Shown: positions 56,357 through 64,000 of the stretch, piece by piece
How positions within the stretch are numbered: position 1 is the stretch's first letter
Layout of the letters: every line of letters begins with the position of its first letter
Notes under the pieces: model-generated
Databases searched by the model: none
The model's input: the letters and a program-made list of their open reading frames with translations, nothing else
What the model was told of the DNA's origin: nothing
Translations under genes and position numbers: made by a program
Origin: Chaetomium olivaceum
Taxonomy: Eukaryota > Ascomycota > Sordariomycetes > Sordariales > Chaetomiaceae
DNA length: 64,000 nucleotides
Direction: 5' to 3'
NCBI GenBank assembly: GCA_039881045.1
Contig: JAYWVB010000008.1
Span: 868,001 to 932,000, forward strand

Positions 56357-57763
56357 ATGGCCAAAGACAAGCGCTCCAAGGCGGCCGCCCCGCCACCAGC
56401 CACAACCCCGGCCATTCCAGCGACAACACCCTCCTGGCCGCCATTTAAACCCTCGCTTCCCGTTGTCGATCTTACGCTCGAATCTCTGGTCAAGGACAAA
56501 GTGGTAGTGCTCAGGTCCTTCTTCCCACGTTCCCTCTGCAAGGACTACGTCTCCTTCCTCAAGGAATTGCCGCTCATCACTACCCCCGGCAAGCCCAAGC
56601 GTGGCGATGCCGTGAGGGTCAATGACCGCTATCAGATCGACGATGCCAAGTTTGCACACCGGTTATGGACCGAGACGGGGTTGAAGGAAGCGCTGGTAGG
56701 CAAGGATGTGGTTCACTTGTGGTGGGTTAACTTGCCTTCACTCGAAATCCCCGGGCTGTATTAACTAACGACGTGGTACAACAAGGGGCGGGGATGTCGT
56801 CGGGCTTAACCCCAATATCAGGGTGTACCGCTACACAGCAGGGCAGTTCTTTGATGCTCACTGCAAGTAGCCCGACCCTTGACCAGCACCTGCCTCTCAT
56901 TACGCATATTCCTATCCACATGTACACCAACCGATCCCTGATTTACTCCCATCCACGTTCCTGGTCGCCACTCCCAAACTAACCCCCTATCCCACCACAG
57001 ACGACGACTCCAACACCGTTGCCCTCAAAACTGAAACTGGAGGGCCCCTCCCAGCACGAACGACCTGGACGCTCCTCCTCTATCTAACCTCCTCCGCCGA
57101 CGGCTGGTAAACAATCCCCTCTCCTACCCCTCTCGCAGCCCGAAATCCCCCCATTCCCTTAGCAGACCAGACCAGGCCAGACTAGACAAACGGAACCTAG
57201 CCAACCCCAACCAATACTAACCCTTTTAACTCACCCACCACCAGCATCGGCGGCGAGACAGTCTTCTACCCGCACGACCGGCGCTCCCCCAAAGAAGAGA
57301 TCGCCGTGAGCCTCGAGACAGGCATGCTGCTGCTGCACAAGCACGGGCACGACTGTATGCTGGTGAGTACAGGCCCGGGCGGGGATGCCCCTTCCTTTGC
57401 GGAGTCCCCCCACGCCCTATTCACCTCCCCATTACCTCCCCATCCACCAACCCCCCATCCCTCTCACCATCTTTTCCCCCTTTCTCATCACCCATCCCTT
57501 TTCCTTTCCCGCACCCGCCCCCCCCCCCCCCTCTGATTCCCCTCCTCGACACCCACCTACTCAACGGAATACACTGCACAAACCAGCCGGCCGGCTACCT
57601 AGGCGCGGCAGGCACTTCAACTCCTCGATCTTGATCATGTTGAGAATACCTAGAAACAGAGGGCTAACCAACATCTTCTTTCCCCATTCAACAGCACGAA
57701 GGAAGGGAAGTAACAGCCGGGGAGAAATGGGTTATCCGGACAGATTTGTGCATCAAGAGGTGA
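56357..57763 (+). CDS. 2-oxoglutarate/Fe(II) dioxygenase, prolyl 4-hydroxylase-like
   Basis: Five exons (56357-56721, 56786-56862, 57001-57106, 57245-57362, 57695-57763) join in phase to 244 residues. After a Pro/Ala-rich start the body reads DLTLESLVKDKVVVLRSFFP and DAVRVNDRYQIDDAKFAHRL. The catalytic core reads GLNPNIRVYRYTAGQFFDAH, then YDDSN, so the iron ligands are the HxD of H-Y-D. The distal part is GGETVFYPHDRR...LLHKHGHDCMLHEGREVT with the likely distal His, and WVIRTDLCIKR with the 2-oxoglutarate-binding Arg. Fungal relatives are annotated as prolyl 4-hydroxylases or oxidoreductases; the substrate is unknown. Intron 2 starts with GC (T|GCAAGT) and splits the HYD codon, a GC-AG intron. 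Intron 4 is 332 bases, long for this window, and contains a run of about 14 C. Confidence 0.88.
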
Positions 57764-58186
57764 GGGGAGATAGAGTTCACCATAGGGAACACAAGCATGA
57801 AACGAGTCTTAAGAACGGCGTGGGTATCAGTATCAGAGAAGTGAACGAAGACAGGCAGGAAATAGACGCGGCACTGCAACATGGTGAAGAAAAGTCCATC
57901 GATTCCGAAGCTAGCTCAGTAACTACGGCATGAAGTCCAGATGCAATCCGCCCAAGGTATATCGCGAGCCCGAGATAGGTAGGCATCCGACTGAAAGATG
58001 GAAGCGAGATAAATGAGCCAGGCCAACTGCGCCGTCCCCCTGAAACGCCGTTCGCCCTCCCATCATGCCCACCTGCCCCCAGAAACCACAACGACTTTCC
58101 GTTCTTTTTGTTTTACAAGACACACCCAACAACATCACCCCCCCACCTCTATTCCTACAAAACCAAGCATCACCACGCTGAATCGA
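57764..58186. other. Convergent intergenic, 420 bases
   Basis: This lies between the stops of the dioxygenase (+) and the RdRP (-). It must hold both 3' ends. No other feature is seen. Confidence 0.4.
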
Positions 58187-61100
58187 TCAAGCAAGCCGCG
58201 CGGCCCGCTCCATCGTCGTTTCTGACTCCACCTCAATGATGTCCTCTTGATACTCTACCTCCTCGTCCGACGTACCACCACCACTAACCACCTCCTCCAC
58301 CGCCATCTTCGGAGCAGGAGCAAACGGGTCAACATACGCCGGAAGCGCAGCAGCCGCCTCCTTCTCATTCAGCGCATAACCCGCTTTGCCCAGACCCTTC
58401 ACCAGACTATCGCCGGCGTCATCTCCCCACAGCTCTGCATGGCTCAGCCTGTGACCGCCCCAGCGCAGCCCGCGGAGGGATGACATGGGGATATACTCGA
58501 CGGACAACCACTCGAATTCCGCCAACGACTCCGAAACGGGCGCCCCGGAGATCGGTGGCTCCGAAACCGGTGGCTCCGAGGCCGGTGGGGTGGTGCGGTT
58601 CCAGCTGCTTGCGTTCGAGTCCGAGACAACCGACACCGTGTCCGGGCCGTCGGCGGCTTGGTCCTTACTGTCGGTGACTCCGTTCTTGTTGCCGGCGGCT
58701 CCGTCCCTATCCTTGTGCGCTGTAGCAACGGCGGCGGTGCCTCCTTCTGCGCTGCGGTTAATCAACTGGTCGGTTTCTGTGGTTGTCGCGGGCTCCGGCT
58801 GCTGGGCGGAAATCTTGACCGGCGTGAGACAGGGAGTGGTGGCAATGTTTGGGTCCATGTCCGAGGAGAGGAGGTCCGGGAAGGCCAACTCTGCAGTAGT
58901 ATGGCCGTTCACTTTCGGCGATGGCAGTACTTGCATGATGCCGGCTGTATCTTGATTAGGGGATTCGACATCCAAGGCAATGTCGAAATCCAGCAGAGTC
59001 GGAAAGTCGCTTGTCACCTGACGCGCCTCTTGCTCTTGCTTTGACGCCGTGTCGGACGCAGAATCCTCCGAAGTGTCAGTAACGACGTCATCGCCGTAGT
59101 AGAACCCGTCCTCGCCGTCATCGTTGTGACGGAATAAGTGAAGAATCTCCCCGCGGTGGATAAATTGGCCATCGCTTGTCTTCGTATAGTCCATACCCCC
59201 TAAATCGAGCTCAGTCTCCGGTTCCGTTATCTTGGGTCCCTTGGGTATCGGGTTTGCGGATGGCAGAACGATGCCGAGCTCCATCAGATTCGGAAGCCTC
59301 TCGGTGCCGAGAGCGATCTTGCCCATATCGTCTGGGAACAGCCATGGGAAGCTGATCAAAGGCATCGAGCGCGCGGTGACCCGCCGCAAGCCCACTGTCC
59401 CATCTGGGCGCACATGAGGCTGGCGGGCTTCGTATAGCGCGATGCGCGTTTCCTCGCACGTAACCTTGTACATGGCAGCAACAAATTCCTGCTTGTCAAA
59501 GCCATGCTCCTCCACCACTTTGAGACACATGTCGCGGAATTGCTTCTTCAGGCCCGCTGACTCGCGGCCGACCTTCTCCTGGACCTTGTAGTCGGTCCCA
59601 ACTCGCGGTTTGGCCATGACGAATGTTGTCCAGATCTCAAATTCAGTCCTGATCTCAAGCTGGCCCATGATCCTGCGCATGGAAATATCATACTGGGTTT
59701 TGATCTTTCTAGCCTCCTTCAGCAAAGGGTGACCCAGTTCAAAGCGCTTGAGGATGCGGTCGTCAAACGGCAGCTTGTAATTTTCCTTGTTGTCAAAGAC
59801 TTCCTTGTCGACCATGTCGTAGAGTTTCCCAAGGACGCTGGTTGATCGGTAGGATTTGCCTTTGGCCTTCTCCATGAAATGGGGGTACTTGCGAGGGTCA
59901 AGCTTTTTGTTCCATCGGGCTGGGATTCCCGTCTTGACGTAGTCGACTGCAGTCGAGTGTAGTTCAGCGAGCTGAAGGCCTATAGTAGATGTTTAATTAG
60001 AGTTTTCTCTTGCAAACAAGTCCATGAAAACTTACACTTCCAGTGCTTTGCACCCTGAACCTCGTTGTCAGCCGTGGCGAGGTGGGCATGGGCGATCAAG
60101 GGCAACCTGTCATTCTTCATGAAGAGAACGAAGAAGAAAGCTAGGCTCTTGGTAATCGACGTTCGGGATTCGGTCAGCGGCTCTGGCGCGCTATAGTTCA
60201 TGGGTGGATGGCTCCATTCCGGTGGGATCAATTTGGGGTCCCAAATCACGAAGAAGTCGTCCCCATCCAGGTCGCCGCCGGAGCACATGCTTGGGACATC
60301 CCTGTCCCCCTTCAACGGAAACACCACGACGTCTCGGAGATGCCGCAGTTTGGGAACGTCCACGGCCTCTACCACACGGATGTCGCCGGGGTGAAGTGAT
60401 GGATTACGTCCGACAATGCAGATGCCCGTGATGACCTTGTACGCACCTCGTTCCTTTGGGTCAGGTACTTGCAGAAAGATTTGGGGGAGATCATCCCGTG
60501 TTAGGTTGTTCCGGCCTTCGGTTGCCTGAGAATGCCCCCTCAGAGTTCCCGTCTCATCCACGCAGCCAAGTAAAAATGCGCCTTGGTCCACGATAAGTCT
60601 TGCCTTCTCTTTTAGACCCTTGATAGACCAGGAGCGCCAGAGCTGGAGAAGGGTTCGGACGAAGGGTTCGCGCGTATGCATGAATCCGTTCAAGACCATT
60701 GCTGCGATGGTTGTCGTCGTCATATTCTCATCCACGTACTTGTTAAGAAGCTCAATGGCCCTGTTTTGGTCTGCCATAGCAGCGTCGTAGCTCGCAATTT
60801 GCCCTGTCATCATGTCGATAAAGACGTCGTCGGGAATGCCTAAGCACGAAAGAACCAGAATTGTCTGCCGATTCAGGGTCGGACAGGAGAATTGAGAACA
60901 CCGGATGATTTCCAAGTCATTGTACTCGGCAGAGAACTTTTCTTGGGACGGCCGGACATGGACTTCGGTTCCTTTGGCGTCAGGCCAGGTCACTAGAACG
61001 CCTTTGCAGCCACCCATCCGGAACTGGAATGCCGAGGGACGCGTATCGATTTTCCAAGCCTCAGACACAAGGCTGGCGAGAGGGAAAGAGATCTTCCCGA

Positions 61101-63252
61101 CACCATCGGTGAAACAAAACCCATCGTTGGTCTCGATGTCGGGAATCTTGACGATCCGCGGCGCTGAGATGCAGTGCAAGAGGCGAGTGGTCGAGAAGCA
61201 CTGCCCGAGCCGAGCAGCAAGTTTGGCGACCGAAGCGATGTGGTCAAAATTTCCCATCCATTGACGGATCTTGTGGCAAGTGATACTGCCATCCTCCGGC
61301 TCGCAGAAGAAAAAGGCGCCGCTCTCTCTGATTTGCGAGTTCCCGAAGGCCAGGAACTTCCAGTGCCACTTGCCCATACGTATGCCTTGTGTCATAACGC
61401 GACAAACCCGGGCATAGAGTTCATCATCTCGGTCGACCTCACAAGCCCTGATTTTCCCGTCCAATAGCTCGTCTGTGAACTGGACGCGGATGAAATGGTC
61501 TTGAATATCTTTATACCGGCGGACGACACGATTGGTCGTTTCCACTGTCGGTGTGCTGAAAAAGATCCGCGTCGGTGTCACGGTCACCTTGCGAACCAGG
61601 GCACAGTAATCGGGGATATGAAGCGTTGTGGGGTAGTAAGTCATGGCGCCACGATCTTCAAACAACTCCATGGGGTTGTACACCGGCTTGCCTTCATCCG
61701 CGGCGTACTCGAGGACCAACCGTGCGCGGTTAGGTTTGTTGAAAGCCCTCGGTCTCGACATCTCGACGAGTTTCTCAAGGAAGTCGCGCCTTATATTGTA
61801 TTCGCTGAGAATTCCGCGCGAGATGCAAACCTCTAGTTGGTATCGAACTTCGTACGGTAGGGAGATGTGTGTCATGGCGGAGAGAAGAGCGAGGCCGTTG
61901 TCCCAGGCGGGGCTCGCCGTTGTCGATACTCCGGAATGCGAATCAGCCAGCATGTCCCAGAGCTCTGGTTTTGTAGATGGAATCTGCGTGAAGATGGTAT
62001 CGGTCTTTACAACGATGTTCCAGTCACGGAGATGTTCCTCGATGATGGACCATTGTTGTTGGGCTGACTCGTTGCCTAGGTGCACCCAGTAGGTTGTCCA
62101 ACGGCCAAAGTCGATTATCTCGAGCTCCTCATCGAGAGAGACGGGTCCATTCGGGGGATTCTGTGAGTCTGACCTGATGTCGACGGCCCGGTACCAGAGC
62201 TCATCCTCTCCCCAGACCAAACGATCCGCCCAGACCTCCCCATCCCCGCCGGTTCGTTTCTTTCGGGCTAAGGGAGGGTCTGCGAGACAAATGACGAGAG
62301 TTGATGCCATCCGGTGAATGCTTTTGATAATGCCAAACTTCATGTCGATGCGGTAGTACTGCCGCTCGCCATAGACAGAAATCGGGAAGTGAACCGTCAG
62401 CTTCTTCCTTCGGAAATCGGTGGTGAACTTCAATTCAAGATCACCATTCAACTTGAGGATTTCCTTTTTTGCCATAAAAGTCGTCGGTTGGGTGAGAAGA
62501 CCGAAGATAATCGTATCAGGGTTGAAGGCTATCGAAGTAGGGCAGGCATTCCCACCCGGCGTCAAGGTAGGTTCCTGATAGGACTGCCTCGGGAACTCGA
62601 TAAGAGCCCATGATACAGACCCGCCGATGTTGAGTCTGCATTTACCTTGCTCGAAGAAGCTCACATCTGTCGGCGGAGGCTCAAAGCGAATCTTGGCAGA
62701 CCGGCGGCTGCTTCTTGCGTCGTCAAGTTCAACCCACACAACGTTGCCGAACTTTTCGAAGAACTCTCGGATATCCCATGGAGTGGCGGTTGTGGGTATG
62801 GGTTTGATGATCATGGTAACACTCTTTTTAGTAGCCCATGCTGGAGGGACCACTGCTGTTTGTTGAGGCGGAAGCGGGCGCCGACTTGAGGTATTTGAGA
62901 GCATAGGATCGGTGGGAATGGGCCTGGATTGTCCCATTGCTGGTCTCGGTCCTCGACCAAAGGAAGGTCGCTCGGCGTGTGTCGGATTGGGGATTCGCAT
63001 CACAGGAGCAGTAATGGCTGCTGCTCTCTGCTGCTGAACCTGGAGGCGTCCATTGTCTGCGCCTTTGAGCAGAAGATTCTGGTAATCCCCACTCATTGAG
63101 CCCGCCATGGTTTCCAGGCTCAATGAAGGAATGGAAAAAGTATAGAACTTGCCCAGAGCATGTGCTTTGCTGTATTCACTGGTAGCTCCCGGCCTGGTGA
63201 GTGAATGAGAGGAGAAAGACGCAGAGCAAGGCCGGGAAGAATGAATTCCCAA
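58187..63252 (-). CDS. RNA-dependent RNA polymerase of the RNA-silencing type
   Basis: Two exons (63252-60036 and 59979-58187) join in phase to 1669 residues. If the ATG at 63108 (MAGSMSGDYQNLLLKG) is the true start it is 1621. Near residues 140-180 an RRM-like domain reads TPWDIREFFEKFGNVVWVEL. The RdRP body includes FCFTDGVGKISFPLASLVSE, AFQFRMGGCKGVLVTWPDAK and the catalytic motif CSGGDLDGDDFFVIWD, the DLDGD signature of cellular two-barrel polymerases. After the intron it continues LQLAELHSTAVDYVKTGIPA. The last 350 residues are disordered and acidic. Neurospora has three paralogs (QDE-1, SAD-1, RRP-3). The RRM-like start recalls the Rdp1/RRP-3 type, but I cannot settle which paralog this is. 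Such enzymes make double-stranded RNA for Dicer in quelling, meiotic silencing or heterochromatin pathways. Confidence 0.92.
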
Positions 63253-64000
63253 GAGGGTGGGGGAGCAAGACCAATCTCTGGCTGAAGAATTTTTGCATGC
63301 CCACCTAGCTACGGAGCCTGGAGGATAGGGGGATGAGAGATGGAAGATGGAAAAGCGGAGATGTGAGTGAAGCCCGGGGGTGGTAAGGTACCTACCTAGC
63401 CAGGGTAGCTACGGGTGGGGAGGTGCCCGTGTGTTTCACTCTCGCCTTCACCCAAGAGCGTATGGTTGAAGAAACAAGAGAATAGAGTGAAAAGAAAGAG
63501 GTGGGCATTAACGAGTGAGTCTTGGTCTTGGTAGTGAGAACAGATCAAGGCAAAGGAAGGTGGCAGTTTGCTAAACAAGCACAAAGATAGAAGGTGAGAA
63601 CGAGAATGAGAAGTTGTTCGTGTTGGCCTTGTAACTTTAGCTGGTTAAGAAGATTGAATGCGGTGAGTGAGAGACTTGTGTTTTTTGCAGGACCAAGAAT
63701 GAAACGACTAGTGGGATGGTTGATACGAAGGTGAACCTCGACTTTGTTGAGTACACGGTAGTGAAAGGTCGACTGCTTCACCTGCGCGGAGGGCCATTTG
63801 TAGATTGATTATGGGAATAGTTGAGACAACTAGGTGGTATAATAATCAGTTGCCGTTACCCGCGAAGAAGAGGGATGTATTACCCTGGTGGTGCTCCAAT
63901 GTTTGAGCCACTATGGTGGCGTCAACCGTTGTGGTGCTTTAACGAATAACTCCTGTCTGGAGTGTTTGTTTGTAACGCGAGTCGGATGCAGGTTTTGCAC
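63253..64000. promoter_or_regulatory. Upstream region of the RdRP gene
   Basis: About 750 bases to the window edge. The minus strand is C/T-rich over most of it, as in fungal promoters and leaders. No other gene is seen. Confidence 0.4.

Overview
This is eukaryotic nuclear DNA from a filamentous ascomycete. The gene families, the short GT-AG introns with CTNAC branch points, and the GC-rich third positions fit Sordariomycetes, most likely Sordariales. That placement is inferred from family resemblance, not from a search. Genes are monocistronic on both strands. I support 20 protein-coding loci (one cut by the left edge and one a probable kinase pseudogene), a tRNA-headed SINE-like element and a retrotransposon fragment. 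Several intergenic stretches of 1 to 5 kb show nothing I can name. Most exon limits were set by hand from splice signals, reading phase and family conservation.

Layout, 0-17 kb: a truncated gene at the left edge (-), a ketopantoate-reductase-like mitochondrial protein (-), the exosome cofactor LRP1/Rrp47 (+), a SINE-like element (-), the CHCH protein MIX17 (+), a UBX-domain ER protein (-), SURF1/SHY1 (+), the kinetochore protein CENP-T (-), the Rac GTPase (+) and the RRM protein NOP6 (-). 17-33 kb: an HS-rich secretory/membrane protein (-), a large single-pass EGF-like membrane protein (-), a Rap/Rsr1-type GTPase related to KREV-1 (-), a PQ-loop 7-TM protein (-) and the ribosome-biogenesis protein CMS1 (+). 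35-50 kb: a tiny two-CxxC protein (-), phospholipase C (-), a 1096-residue protein with an N-myristoylation-type start (-), a reverse-transcriptase remnant (-) and AIM11 (-). 52-64 kb: a kinase-like pseudogene (+), an unrecognised fungal gene (+), a 2-oxoglutarate dioxygenase (+) and an RNA-silencing RNA-dependent RNA polymerase (-).

The neighbours do not form one pathway. Shared themes are mitochondrial assembly (MIX17, SURF1, AIM11, the reductase-like protein), nuclear RNA and ribosome work (LRP1, NOP6, CMS1), and small-GTPase/phosphoinositide signalling (Rac, KREV-1-like, PLC).

The most striking cross-cutting signal is a set of single-base reading-frame breaks in otherwise conserved genes. 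They affect MIX17, the EGF-like protein, PLC (twice), AIM11, the kinase-like gene, the gene after it, and possibly the PQ-loop gene. Several lie in short homopolymers, which favours sequencing or assembly error, but real decay cannot be excluded in the 50-56 kb stretch. Other points of interest are the SINE-like element, a GC-AG intron that splits an iron-binding motif, an in-frame 54-base intron in the UBX gene, a NAGNAG acceptor in the tiny gene, and the kinase-like/unknown gene pair.
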